Shown here in pieces: positions 37,730-46,387 of a stretch of 64,000 nt of DNA (the first letter of the stretch is position 1; each line of letters starts with the position of its first letter). The position numbers and the translations under genes are program-made. A model generated the notes under the pieces. The model ran no database searches, was not told the DNA's origin, and saw only the letters and a list, made by a program, of their open reading frames with translations. The DNA comes from Pedobacter frigiditerrae (GTDB lineage: Bacteria; Bacteroidota; Bacteroidia; Sphingobacteriales; Sphingobacteriaceae): the NCBI RefSeq assembly GCF_004331645.1, contig NZ_SJSK01000002.1, positions 310,001-374,000 on the forward strand. The letters run 5' to 3'.

Positions 37730-40075
37730 ATGACAAAGAAACTTATTAGCTGTGCTTTACTATTATTTACAGGTAATTTCGCTTTCGGGCAAGATAAACT
37801 GCAAGCTTTTAGCTTAAATGAAGTTCGTTTACTCGACGGACCTTTTAAAGCTGCTCAGCAAACAGATTTAGCTTATATGCTATCGCTTGATGCTGACCGA
37901 TTATTGGCACCTTACTTAAAGGATGCCGATTTAGCTCCCAAAGCCGAACAATATGGCAACTGGGAAAATACAGGTTTAGATGGGCACATGGCTGGTCATT
38001 ATTTATCAGCCTTGTCGTTAATGTATGGTTCTACGGCAGATCCAAAAGTGAAAGAGAAGATAGATTATGTAATCAGTGAGCTCGAAAAATGTCAGGTTAA
38101 AAATGGCAACGGTTATGTTGGTGGTGTACCAGGTGGTAAAGCAATTTGGGAAGAAATTAAACAAGGAAAAATTAGAGCCAATAGCTTTTCGCTGAATGGC
38201 AAATGGGTGCCATTGTATAACATTCATAAAATCTATAATGGTTTATACGATGCTTATGCCGTTACTGGGAATTTAAAAGCAAAAAATATCTTGATTAAAT
38301 TAACAGATTGGTGCATTGATTTAGTAGCGAATCTCTCTGATGCTCAAGTTCAAGAAATGCTAAAAAGCGAGCATGGCGGCTTAAATGAAGTTTTTGCAAA
38401 TGTGGCTGACATAACAGGCGATAAAAAGTATTTAGTGTTAGCTAAAAAGTTTTCAGATTTATCAATTCTTACTCCACTCCTCAATCAAAAAGATGCCTTA
38501 AACGGATTGCATGCAAATACTCAAATACCAAAAGTAATTGGTTTTGAGCAAGTAGCCAAAGTAGCTCATGATGCAACATGGGCAAATGCAGCTAATTTTT
38601 TCTGGCAAACTGTAGTAAAAAACAGAACTATTTCCATTGGCGGAAACAGTGTTCGTGAACACTTTAATCCTACCAATAATTTTTCATCGATGATAGATTC
38701 GAGGGAAGGTCCAGAGACTTGTAATTCCTATAATATGCTAAGGCTAACTAAGCAATTATTTCTGGCCAATCCGAGTGCTAATTATGTAGATTATTATGAA
38801 AGAACTTTATATAATCACATTTTAAGTTCGCAGAGTAAAACAGGTGGCTTTGTCTATTTTACGCCAATTAGGCCCGGTCATTACCGAGTTTACTCTAGCG
38901 CACAAGAAGGTTTTTGGTGCTGTGTAGGCTCTGGATTAGAAAACCATGCGAAATATGGCGAACTGATTTATGCGCATAGTAAAACTGATTTATTTGTCAA
39001 TCTTTATATCCCATCAACCCTAAATTGGAAAGAAAAAGGATTAACCATTACACAACAAACTACTTTTCCAAATACAGAAACTTCAAAGATTAGCGTAAAG
39101 ATTAACAAACCAAGTTCATTTGCCATTAATTTCCGTTATCCTGCTTGGGTAACAAATAACACTTTAACTATTTCCATTAATGGAAAGAAACAGAGTTTTA
39201 CAAAAAATGCAGCTGGTTATGCCAGTATTCATCGTTTATGGAAAACTGGCGATGTAATAAACATCACCTTACCGATGCATAACACCGCTGAATTTTTACC
39301 TGACCAATCTAACTGGGTATCTTTTTTACACGGACCAATTGTACTTGCAGCAGCAATAGACACCTTAAAACCTAAAAATTTAATAGCTGATGGAAGCAGA
39401 ATGGGACACATTGCTTCAGAAACATTATTTCCGATAGATAAGGCTCCATTAATTGTTGGCTCAAAGGATAATTTGGCTGCAAAGATTAAATATGGCACCG
39501 CCAATATGCAATTTAAGGCGGCCGACCTTATCTATCAAGCGCAATATAAAAATCTAAAGCTTGTTCCATTTTATGAGATACAAGGCAGGAGGTACATGAT
39601 GTATTGGCCATATACCAATGAGGCCGGTTTACAAGAAAAAATAGCCAATATCAATAAGATTGAAAAGGCAAAAAATGAACTCGATGCGCAAACTGTAGAT
39701 GTGGTTAATACTGGTGAGCAACAACCAGAATCAGACCATAATTTTAAAGGCGAGCAAACAGAGAATGGAACTTTCTTGGAAAGACATTTTAGAAATAGCA
39801 GAGATTGGTTTAGCTACGAATTAAATAACCCTAAGTTAAATGCAACTAAGCTTCGCTTTACCTTATATGGCAAGGATAAAAACAAGAACTTTGAAGTTTA
39901 CATCAACAAAATTATAATAACCACCATAAGCTTAGATGGAAGTAAAGGCGATGGTTTTTACGAAGTTGAATATGAAATCCCTGCCTTTTTAAGAAAGGAA
40001 AAAATGGAAGTGAAATTTGTTGCGCAACAAAAATCTCAAGTCGCTAATATTTATGAGGTAAGGTTAATGAAATAG
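37730..40075 (+). CDS. GH127/GH146-family beta-L-arabinofuranosidase
   Basis: 781 aa with a signal peptide (cleavage near FAFGQ, 21). The N-terminal half is an (alpha/alpha)6 barrel (DUF1680 type) starting VRLLDGPFKAAQQTDLAYML. The cysteine-dependent active site is complete: Glu329-x-Cys331 in EGPETCNSY and the Cys397-Cys398 pair in EGFWCCVGSG, matching the Zn-binding Glu/Cys set and nucleophile Cys of HypBA1. Beta-sandwich domains follow, and a C-terminal DUF6805-like domain (about 665-781, SDHNFKGEQTENG). The enzyme removes beta-L-arabinofuranose from arabinan ends or arabinogalactan. GH127 versus GH146 cannot be settled by eye. It is a single gene, convergent with the next operon. Confidence 0.92.
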   Translation: MTKKLISCALLLFTGNFAFGQDKLQAFSLNEVRLLDGPFKAAQQTDLAYMLSLDADRLLAPYLKDADLAPKAEQYGNWENTGLDGHMAGHYLSALSLMYGSTADPKVKEKIDYVISELEKCQVKNGNGYVGGVPGGKAIWEEIKQGKIRANSFSLNGKWVPLYNIHKIYNGLYDAYAVTGNLKAKNILIKLTDWCIDLVANLSDAQVQEMLKSEHGGLNEVFANVADITGDKKYLVLAKKFSDLSILTPLLNQKDALNGLHANTQIPKVIGFEQVAKVAHDATWANAANFFWQTVVKNRTISIGGNSVREHFNPTNNFSSMIDSREGPETCNSYNMLRLTKQLFLANPSANYVDYYERTLYNHILSSQSKTGGFVYFTPIRPGHYRVYSSAQEGFWCCVGSGLENHAKYGELIYAHSKTDLFVNLYIPSTLNWKEKGLTITQQTTFPNTETSKISVKINKPSSFAINFRYPAWVTNNTLTISINGKKQSFTKNAAGYASIHRLWKTGDVINITLPMHNTAEFLPDQSNWVSFLHGPIVLAAAIDTLKPKNLIADGSRMGHIASETLFPIDKAPLIVGSKDNLAAKIKYGTANMQFKAADLIYQAQYKNLKLVPFYEIQGRRYMMYWPYTNEAGLQEKIANINKIEKAKNELDAQTVDVVNTGEQQPESDHNFKGEQTENGTFLERHFRNSRDWFSYELNNPKLNATKLRFTLYGKDKNKNFEVYINKIIITTISLDGSKGDGFYEVEYEIPAFLRKEKMEVKFVAQQKSQVANIYEVRLMK

Positions 40076-40104
40076 GGCTTTAAACCAAGTAGATCATGTT
40101 ATTC

Positions 40105-40174
40105 ACCATATAAGAAATATAAGTTCATTTAAGCTTGAGGTTTTACTTACATTGATTTATATTTCTTATATGGT
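40105..40174. terminator. Perfect 18-bp inverted repeat between convergent genes
   Basis: ACCATATAAGAAATATAA (40105-40122) and its exact inverse TTATATTTCTTATATGGT (40157-40174) flank a 34-bp loop between the convergent GH127-type and CE12 genes. It is suitable as a bidirectional terminator, though A/T-rich. It also resembles the ACCACA...CACATAG element family seen at 13930. Confidence 0.6.
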
Positions 40175-40201
40175 TTATCTTATTTACAAACTGAAAACTG
40201 A

Positions 40202-41527
40202 TTAATTCCCATCTGGTTTAACAATACTACTCTTAGGGCTTTCTGGCCATTTCCATTTTGTTACATCATCTGGTTTTGATGGACTAAAGGCCGGTAAATC
40301 ATCTACCAAATATTTAGCTATACCGAGCTTTTGTTGTTTGATGCCTAGAATGATGCATTGCGCAATTTCATAAGCGCCATAAGGGTTAAAGTGCGTATTA
40401 TCTGCCAATTCCTTATCCTGACCAGGATAACTATTTGCAGGATAATGCACAAAAGCTTTTTTAGAATTTTCTTCTCCCAATGCATTAAACAACTCCATTG
40501 TCATTGCATTTAAATCTATTAAAGCTACTTTTTCATCTTCAGCAACTTTGCGAGCCGCAGCAGGAAAATCACCTAGCGAATTTGTAATTTTTCCATCAGC
40601 ACCAAAAGACCTACGACTAGTGGAGGTAACCACAACAGGAATACCACCCTTCTTTTTAACCTCAGTTATAAAAGTTTTCAATCGCTCTGTATACGATTTA
40701 AAAGCGCCATCATTAGGTCCTTTATCTTTTTGGTCATTATGGCCAAACTCAATAAAAAGGTAATCTCCAGGTTTCATTACACTTAACACTTTTGCTAATC
40801 TTCTACTCCCTAAAAACGAACCTAGGGTTAAGCCAGATTCAGCGTGATTAGCAATAGCAACTCCTGGTTTAAAAAAACGTGGTATCATTTGTCCCCATGA
40901 GGCCCAAGGTTCATTATCCTGATTAACAACTGTGGAATTACCTGCTAAAAAAACAGTAATTTGATCTTCTACCTTTGTAATTTCTAGTGAGTTTAAATGA
41001 GTGTTCAAATCAAATTCTAGCGTCAATTTATCATCCCAATCCAACTTAGTTAGCTCTCTATCTTTTAACCCTACAACTTGCCCCCCAGTTATATTTTTAT
41101 TTTTAACGTTTACAATAAAGGTTTTTGTAATGTATTTTCCTGCAACAGTTTTTACATTTTCTAACATCAATCTCCTTGATTCTGCTTTAACGGTACTTTC
41201 TGAAGCTTCTTTTGAATCCCCTATGGTAACAGTGATTTTATAATTTCCTTCTGGTACTGCGACTGAAAAATAGAAGGGCAAATCACTTTTCACCAAGTCG
41301 CCTTTAAGTAAATCTTTTCCTCCCCTATCAACAGCAGTTACTTTAGAATCAAAATCGAATCCATAACCTTTTTCCTTGCTGTAAACATCGCTAGGCAAAA
41401 TCTTGATGTAATTTTTCTCTGCCTTACCCGAGCCAAAATCAAACTTATAAGCTGTCTTAGTCTGTGCAAATAAACTACTTGAAGCCAATAACAAGGCAAA
41501 AGTGATTTTATGAATATTGTTTAGCAT
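40202..41527 (-). CDS. Two-domain CE12 rhamnogalacturonan acetylesterase (YxiM-like)
   Basis: 441 aa with a signal peptide (cleavage near SSLFAQ, 22). Residues about 25-185 form a galactose-binding-like beta-domain (AYKFDFGSGKAEKNYIKILP and FYFSVAVPEGNYKITVTIG), and 190-415 the SGNH esterase: FLAGNSTVV (Ser198, with Asn instead of the usual Asp before Ser), NHAESGLT, FIEFGHNDQ (Asn264), DNTHFNPYG (Asp376, His379). This domain order matches YxiM-type rhamnogalacturonan acetylesterases. Its ATG overlaps the stop of the upstream GH2 gene (TAATG), so they are translationally coupled. It is the third CE12 of the window and the only one with a binding module. Confidence 0.92.
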   Translation of the reverse strand: MLNNIHKITFALLLASSSLFAQTKTAYKFDFGSGKAEKNYIKILPSDVYSKEKGYGFDFDSKVTAVDRGGKDLLKGDLVKSDLPFYFSVAVPEGNYKITVTIGDSKEASESTVKAESRRLMLENVKTVAGKYITKTFIVNVKNKNITGGQVVGLKDRELTKLDWDDKLTLEFDLNTHLNSLEITKVEDQITVFLAGNSTVVNQDNEPWASWGQMIPRFFKPGVAIANHAESGLTLGSFLGSRRLAKVLSVMKPGDYLFIEFGHNDQKDKGPNDGAFKSYTERLKTFITEVKKKGGIPVVVTSTSRRSFGADGKITNSLGDFPAAARKVAEDEKVALIDLNAMTMELFNALGEENSKKAFVHYPANSYPGQDKELADNTHFNPYGAYEIAQCIILGIKQQKLGIAKYLVDDLPAFSPSKPDDVTKWKWPESPKSSIVKPDGN

Positions 41528-43968
41528 TATTTAGAGTTTAGTGTGATTATTGCGCTTGTTAAACCTTTTGCGCTAACCTGTAAATTGATATTCCCTTTGA
41601 GTTTTGAGCTCTCTACAATGGCAACCGCCATTCCGCTAAAAGCTTTCATTTCTGGCTGATGAAATAATTGTAAAGAAGTAGCATCGCCATTACAAGCAGC
41701 ACGATATTTACCTGCTCCAGTAACTTTAAACATTAAATTATCTGTAGCCGTTGGACAAAGATTGCCGTCCTTATCTACCACACTAACTGTAACAAAAGAT
41801 AAATCTTTACCATTTGCAGTTAACTGTTTTCTGTCTGCCGTTAATTTTAAATGATGTGGCGGTCCAGCAGTTTTAACTTCTTCAGTAGCTACAGCTTTTC
41901 CATTTTCATCATAAGCAACAACTTTAATACTTCCTTTTTGATAAATTACATCGTTCCACATTAAACGGTAACGAGTTTGATTATTCAAATTGCTCTTTTT
42001 CTGAACGCCCATACTTTTCCCATTTACAAATAACTCTGCCGAAGGATAATTAGTATAACAGAAAACAGGAATATTCTGACCTTCCTTGCCTTCCCAGTTC
42101 CAATGTGGCAATAAGTGCAAGGTTTTTTCTTCTGGTTTCCATCTGCTTCTGTACAAGTAAAATCTATCTTTAGGCAAACCTGCCAAATCGTAAATACCAA
42201 AATAAGAACTACGTGACGGCCAATAATCATCATAAGGCGTTGGCTCTCCAAGATAATCAAAACCTGTCCAAACAAATTCACCAGCAGAATAAGCCGTTGT
42301 ATCTTGAACCGCCCATTCATCATCAGGAACTTGAGACCAATTGCAAAACTCTAAATCGTAAGATGAACTTTGATTGTCTGGATGATGTATATCCTTACCC
42401 ATTTTTACTGGGAAATGGTAAACTCCTCTTGAACTTACTGTTGAAGCAGTTTCTGAACCATAAAGAAAACCTTGTGGTAATTTTTTATAAGCTTCGAAAT
42501 ATTGTTTCGGTTTGTAATTAAATCCAGGAACATCTAAAGTAGCCGCAAAATTGTTCTTTAATGCAGAATTAATGCGGTCCATTCCAGCTGTTACTAATCT
42601 AGTTGGGTCAGCTTTATGGCAAATATTCTGTAGATAGGTAATGATTTTATAACCTTCCTTATTGTCTTGGTCTGGCACTTCATTTCCAATGCTCCACATG
42701 ATAATGCTTGGATGGTTGCGGTCTCTCTCAATCATATTGGTTACATCTTTTTCTGCCCACTTATCGAAAAAATTATGGTAACCATTTTTCATCTTACCTC
42801 TTTTCCACTCATCAAAAGTCTCCTCAATTACCAAAAATCCCATTTCATCACATAAATCTAAAAACTCTGGAGCCACCGGATTGTGTGAGGTACGAATGGC
42901 ATTACAGCCTAAATCTTTCAATAAAACCAATTGTCGGCGCATGGCGGAAACATTAACCGCTGTACCTAAAGGGCCCAAGTCATGGTGCAAACAAACACCT
43001 TTGAATTTTACATTTTTATCATTTAACCAAAAGCCAGTTTCACGTTTAAACTCAGTTTTTCTTATTCCGAATTTAGTTTGTTGTTGGTCGGTTAATACAT
43101 TGTTCACATATAATTTAGTAACCAGCGTATAAAGTGTAGGGGTTTCCGGCGACCATAATTTCGGATTTTGCAGCTTTAAGTCTATTTCATTTTTGCTCAA
43201 AGCAGAACCACTAACTAAAGTTGTCCCTTTTGAATCGAGTACGTTATAAACTAACTTAAAACCTTTGACCAAACTATCAGATAATTTGGTTTTCACATTT
43301 ACTTTTGCAGCATTGGCTGATATTTCAGGTGTTGTGACAAATGTACCCCAAGTTTTAAGGTTTGTCTTATTTTTAACAATTAGATGTACATTCCTATAAA
43401 TTCCCGCTCCCGGGTACCATCTAGATGATTCTGGTTTATTATCAACCCTAACGCTTAGCGTATTTGATTTTCCTTTAATGATATAAGCAGAAATATTGAA
43501 TTGAAAAGAGCTGTAACCATAAGGCCAATTACCAACTTCTTTACCATTAACATAAATGGTTGAGTTGCTCATAACGCCATCAAACATTAAAGTCACTTCA
43601 TCATTACCAGACACCGTAGGAACTGTAAATGTAGTACGATACCAACCAATGCCCATGTAAGGCAAAGCCCCTGTTCTACCAGTTTTCCTGGTTTCTTTGG
43701 TTTCGTTATTTTGGGTAATCTTAGTGATTTGCAGATCGTTATTTTCATCAAACGGACCATAAATTGCCCAATCATGGGGTACGGTTACGGTTTGCCAAGC
43801 CCTATCATTAAAACTGATTTGGGCCGCGCTAGGAAAATCTCCTTTTGAAAACTTCCAACCGTTTTCTAATAAAACAGATTTAGTTAATTGTGCTGAAGAT
43901 AAAAGAGGAAAAAAGCTTACGGAAATAACTAATATAGTTCTAAAAATCGACTTTTTTAAAGTAATCAT
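41527..43968 (-). CDS. GH2 beta-galactosidase
   Basis: 813 aa with a signal peptide (cleavage near LSSAQ, 27). Jelly roll (about 30-200, GIGWYRTTFTVP, NSTIYVNGKEVG), Ig-like domain, and a barrel with GVCLHHDLGPLG, RTSHNPVAPEFLDLCDEMG, acid/base Glu430 in SIGNEVPD, nucleophile Glu506 in YGSETAST and FVWTGFDYLGEPTPYDDYWP. C-terminal DUF4982-like and Ig-like domains follow. The predicted role is removal of beta-galactosyl residues from RG-I galactan or arabinogalactan. Its stop overlaps the ATG of the CE12 esterase. A CTGT direct-repeat site lies 58 bp upstream. Confidence 0.92.
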   Translation of the reverse strand: MITLKKSIFRTILVISVSFFPLLSSAQLTKSVLLENGWKFSKGDFPSAAQISFNDRAWQTVTVPHDWAIYGPFDENNDLQITKITQNNETKETRKTGRTGALPYMGIGWYRTTFTVPTVSGNDEVTLMFDGVMSNSTIYVNGKEVGNWPYGYSSFQFNISAYIIKGKSNTLSVRVDNKPESSRWYPGAGIYRNVHLIVKNKTNLKTWGTFVTTPEISANAAKVNVKTKLSDSLVKGFKLVYNVLDSKGTTLVSGSALSKNEIDLKLQNPKLWSPETPTLYTLVTKLYVNNVLTDQQQTKFGIRKTEFKRETGFWLNDKNVKFKGVCLHHDLGPLGTAVNVSAMRRQLVLLKDLGCNAIRTSHNPVAPEFLDLCDEMGFLVIEETFDEWKRGKMKNGYHNFFDKWAEKDVTNMIERDRNHPSIIMWSIGNEVPDQDNKEGYKIITYLQNICHKADPTRLVTAGMDRINSALKNNFAATLDVPGFNYKPKQYFEAYKKLPQGFLYGSETASTVSSRGVYHFPVKMGKDIHHPDNQSSSYDLEFCNWSQVPDDEWAVQDTTAYSAGEFVWTGFDYLGEPTPYDDYWPSRSSYFGIYDLAGLPKDRFYLYRSRWKPEEKTLHLLPHWNWEGKEGQNIPVFCYTNYPSAELFVNGKSMGVQKKSNLNNQTRYRLMWNDVIYQKGSIKVVAYDENGKAVATEEVKTAGPPHHLKLTADRKQLTANGKDLSFVTVSVVDKDGNLCPTATDNLMFKVTGAGKYRAACNGDATSLQLFHQPEMKAFSGMAVAIVESSKLKGNINLQVSAKGLTSAIITLNSK

Positions 43969-44281
43969 TTGTGGTTCTTAGGTTATTTGGTTTCGAGCTT
44001 AAATCTGACCATTTTATCTAAAAAAACTGTACTGTACTGTTATGAGGAGAATAGGTCCAATTCATCATCTAAAAAAGCTAAGCATAGCCTAGCAGTTGAA
44101 ACATTATTAATTAAGGCTGATGAAGGGCTTGTTTTTACAAGGGTATTTGTTTTTCCATTTTACCTCTTACATTTCCCATCTAACATTCTTTTTTACCAAC
44201 ATAGAACCCAAAGAGCACCTTATTAACTAGAGCCTGTCCCGAATTTAACTATATTTAATCCCTAAGCAATTAAAACCTCGT
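43969..44281. other. Divergent intergenic region (GH2 / VOC protein)
   Basis: 313 bp between the leftward GH2 and the rightward VOC gene. It contains the operator-like site at 44026-44040. An 85-codon open frame covers much of it but shows no family features. I see nothing else except AT-rich DNA. Confidence 0.6.
44026..44040 (-). promoter_or_regulatory. Candidate operator (ACTGT x3, 5-bp steps)
   Basis: ACTGTACTGTACTGT: half-sites at 44026, 44031 and 44036, so the 10-bp period of the other sites is kept with an extra middle copy. It has two mismatches to CCTGT-N5-CCTGT. It is 58 bp upstream of the GH2 start at 43968 in the usual orientation. Confidence 0.45.
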
Positions 44282-44749
44282 ATGAAACCAAGCCACTTCC
44301 TTATTGCCATTACCTGCTGCCTCAGCTTTCCCTTTAGTTCTTTTGCTCAAAATAATGCCCAAGCAAAAGCCGCAAGCTTAAACCATATTGCTTTTTATGT
44401 GGCCGATCTCAACATCGCCTCAACCTTCTATCGTGATTTTTTTGACCTGAAAGAAATCCCTAATCCCTTTAACGACCAAAAACATACTTGGTTTAGTCTA
44501 GGCCCCAATTCAGCCCTCCACATCATATCAGGCGCCAAAACCAAGGGCAATTATTTCATTGAAGAACATTTATGCTTTAGCACCCCATCCATTGAAATTT
44601 TTATCAAAAAGCTGAAAGCGCAAAAGATAAGTTATATGAGCTTTAACAAGGTAATTAACGAAGTTACCCTTCGCCCAGATGGCGTTCATCAACTCTACTT
44701 ACAAGACCCCGATGGGCATTGGATTGAAGTAAATGATGCGAAGCTGTAG
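44282..44749 (+). CDS. Secreted VOC (glyoxalase-fold) family protein
   Basis: 155 aa. An N-terminal signal peptide (FLIAITCCLSF, cleavage near SSFAQ, 23) precedes one VOC module pair: LNHIAFYVADLNIASTFYRDFFDL (about 34-57), HTWFSLGPNSALHII and, near the C-terminus, YLQDPDGHWIEVNDA (about 138-152), whose His and Glu match usual metal positions of the superfamily. VOC proteins are normally cytoplasmic enzymes such as glyoxalases and dioxygenases, so a Sec-exported one is unusual. It is a single gene flanked by a repeat-rich region. The reaction is unknown; the family call is firm. Confidence 0.82.
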   Translation: MKPSHFLIAITCCLSFPFSSFAQNNAQAKAASLNHIAFYVADLNIASTFYRDFFDLKEIPNPFNDQKHTWFSLGPNSALHIISGAKTKGNYFIEEHLCFSTPSIEIFIKKLKAQKISYMSFNKVINEVTLRPDGVHQLYLQDPDGHWIEVNDAKL

Positions 44750-45066
44750 CCTAAGATAAGCCAATCTAATTTTTCTATGCGCAAAGAGCAATAAATAAAA
44801 TAGAATTTATCATAGCCATTTTTTGATACCATTACTTCATTAACAGCTATCAGCACTTGTATAACCAAATCAGGAATAATCTTGTTGAGTGTATAACAAC
44901 AATAAAAATAACACATAAGAGTGTATAGCCCAATCTAGCCTGGGCATAGATTAACCATCTAAGCCATTCAAACAACTAACCAACTCAGCAATTAACCAGT
45001 TAACCAACTTAAACAATTAACCAGTTAACCAATTCAAACAGTTAACCCATTCAACCAATCAATCCC
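44750..45066. other. Non-coding gap with a tandem repeat
   Basis: 317 bp after the VOC gene. The last 100 bp are a 25-bp tandem repeat (44964-45062). The first 200 bp are AT-rich with no recognisable feature. Confidence 0.6.
44964..45062. repeat. 25-bp tandem repeat, about four copies
   Basis: Copies begin near 44964, 44989, 45014 and 45039. The two central copies (CAATTAACCAGTTAACCAAC... and the same ending AATTC) differ at about two positions; the outer copies are degenerate but keep TTAACC or CTAACC at the same phase. It is directly next to the 3' end of the basic hypothetical gene. Confidence 0.75.
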
Positions 45067-45726
45067 CTATCCAATTTTCCTTAAAAAAGCTACTCCCATC
45101 CTTGCCAAGGTACCCACTACCTTACCATCCTTAAGTTTTTCACATTTAAGCACATACAAACATTGTGCATTAGCAGGCAATTCAGAGAAACGAAGTAAAA
45201 CCTCACCTTTTTGCAATTCGCCAGATAATTGAGCAGTAAGAACTTCAGCAGGATAAGCATTAAGCAGCGTTTCATCTGTGGCAATGCGTAAAATACTCAT
45301 TAAATAAGCTCGGTCAGTAGCTGGTCCATATAAAGTATAGTCCAATACCATGTTTGGGCCGGGATATTGAGGTTTGATATAAAAATAGCCGTGTTTATTG
45401 GTTCGATAATTAGGGCGCATTTCCATCTTTTCGAGAGGAAGATAAGAAATGAGCTTGCCTTCTTTCTGTTGCGCCCTTATTTTTTGGAGCAATTTACTCC
45501 AGAAAACTGTATCCTTAAAGCCCGGTGCTAAATCGTTAACCGCATCAAAAATGATTTTAGCCATTAAATTGGCAGTGGTTTGTTTGGCGGTGCTTTCCTT
45601 CATCCCATCTGCCAAGAAAATCTCGGTGTATGAGCCCCTAACTGCTCGATAGTGGTCGCCGTAAGCTTTACTGCGGACAAGTATATATCTTACTTTTTTA
45701 CCCTTAGATTTGCGTTTCTTTCCCAT
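45067..45726 (-). CDS. Hypothetical basic protein, unrecognised
   Basis: 219 aa from the ATG at 45726, where a very basic start (MGKKRKSKGKKVRYILV) begins; an ATG at 45765 would add 13 unlikely residues. No signal peptide or membrane segment. An N-terminal alpha-rich part (about 30-90, ESTAKQTTANLMAKIIFDAV) is followed by a beta-rich part that includes KYGYF-like KHGYFYIKPQYPGPNMVLDYTL and YVLKCEKLKDGKVVGTLARMGVAFLRK. I do not recognise the family. It is surrounded by tandem and direct repeats and lies between the VOC gene and the GH2 pseudogene, so it may be carried by an inserted element. Coding is supported by length and regular composition. Confidence 0.6.
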   Translation of the reverse strand: MGKKRKSKGKKVRYILVRSKAYGDHYRAVRGSYTEIFLADGMKESTAKQTTANLMAKIIFDAVNDLAPGFKDTVFWSKLLQKIRAQQKEGKLISYLPLEKMEMRPNYRTNKHGYFYIKPQYPGPNMVLDYTLYGPATDRAYLMSILRIATDETLLNAYPAEVLTAQLSGELQKGEVLLRFSELPANAQCLYVLKCEKLKDGKVVGTLARMGVAFLRKIG

Positions 45727-45974
45727 AGAATTTGTATCTTTAAGTTTACAGCCTCTAGGGATCAAAAGCTATCCTAAAATTACCAAAAAATCTTCAAAAA
45801 ACAATACCCTTAAAGCGACGTTATAGCGACAATAAAGCGACCTTATAGTGACCTTGCTCCCAGACAAACTCGTACCAAATCCGAGACAAGTTCGAGAAAA
45901 CTTCGTGAAACCTTCGTCAATGCTTCGCTAGCCACCCACTTTTCGGGTACTATACGATCAACATGTTCCCGAAC

Positions 45975-46006
45975 AAAACTCGACCAAAACTCGACCAAAA
46001 CTCGAA
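45975..46006. repeat. 11-bp tandem repeat AAAACTCGACC
   Basis: Two perfect copies and a third diverging copy (AAAACTCGAACC) occur in head-to-tail order, preceded by TTCCCGAAC. Related TTCG and CTCG words run through the preceding 120 bp. Confidence 0.7.
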
Positions 46007-46132
46007 CCTGATTCGAATCACTTACGTTGCAAATACGAGTGAGATGCGATACAAAGTCGAAAAAAAGACGATATTTTGTTTATCTTATGGAGATTTGACT
46101 TATCCTGGCGTGATCTTATTCCCATTAGTCCG

Positions 46133-46168
46133 CGAAACAACTCAAACTAGTGGGTTTCGTTTTTTTTT
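46133..46168 (+). terminator. Orphan rho-independent-type terminator
   Basis: CGAAAC (46133-46138) pairs with GTTTCG (46154-46159), followed at once by a run of nine T. This is the clearest intrinsic terminator in the window, yet no protein gene precedes it on the + strand. It may end a small RNA or a decayed gene. Confidence 0.55.
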
Positions 46169-46387
46169 AAATCCCAATTCTTACATAATAGTTGATCCGC
46201 GCCTTGGTCAGTTAATATGACAGGTGAAGTGATGTAACTCTCCTCCTAAATAAGTCCATATATAGTCCATACTAAGTCCATATATTACTAGCATAACTTG
46301 GACTTTATACAGATCTGATATTCTTTTAAATGAATATTTATCGAAGGAGTGTTACGAGGTGGTAGGATCCTGCTTAGATTACCATAA

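Larger units (their letters stand above)
45727..46387. other. Repeat-rich non-coding region, probable insertion junction
   Basis: 661 bp with no convincing gene; an open frame at 45963-46220 has no family features. It contains clusters of short direct repeats: AAGCGAC/TTATAGCGAC (about 45812-45853), AAAACTCGACC three times (about 45976-46005) and AAGTCCATATAT/AGTCCATACT (about 46251-46283). An isolated terminator-like hairpin is at 46133-46168. Its right border coincides with the abrupt end of the GH2 homology near 46390. Confidence 0.6.

Noticed and set aside
43969..44226. 85-codon open frame on the + strand in the GH2/VOC gap
   Set aside because: It covers the operator site, has no recognisable domain and shows low-complexity composition typical of AT-rich non-coding DNA.
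44964..45062. Possible CRISPR array
   Set aside because: The 25-bp units are contiguous with no spacers and diverge between copies, so it is a tandem repeat; no cas genes are present.
45963..46220. 85-codon open frame upstream of the GH2 pseudogene
   Set aside because: It runs across tandem repeats and the orphan terminator, and its translation begins with repeat-encoded residues.
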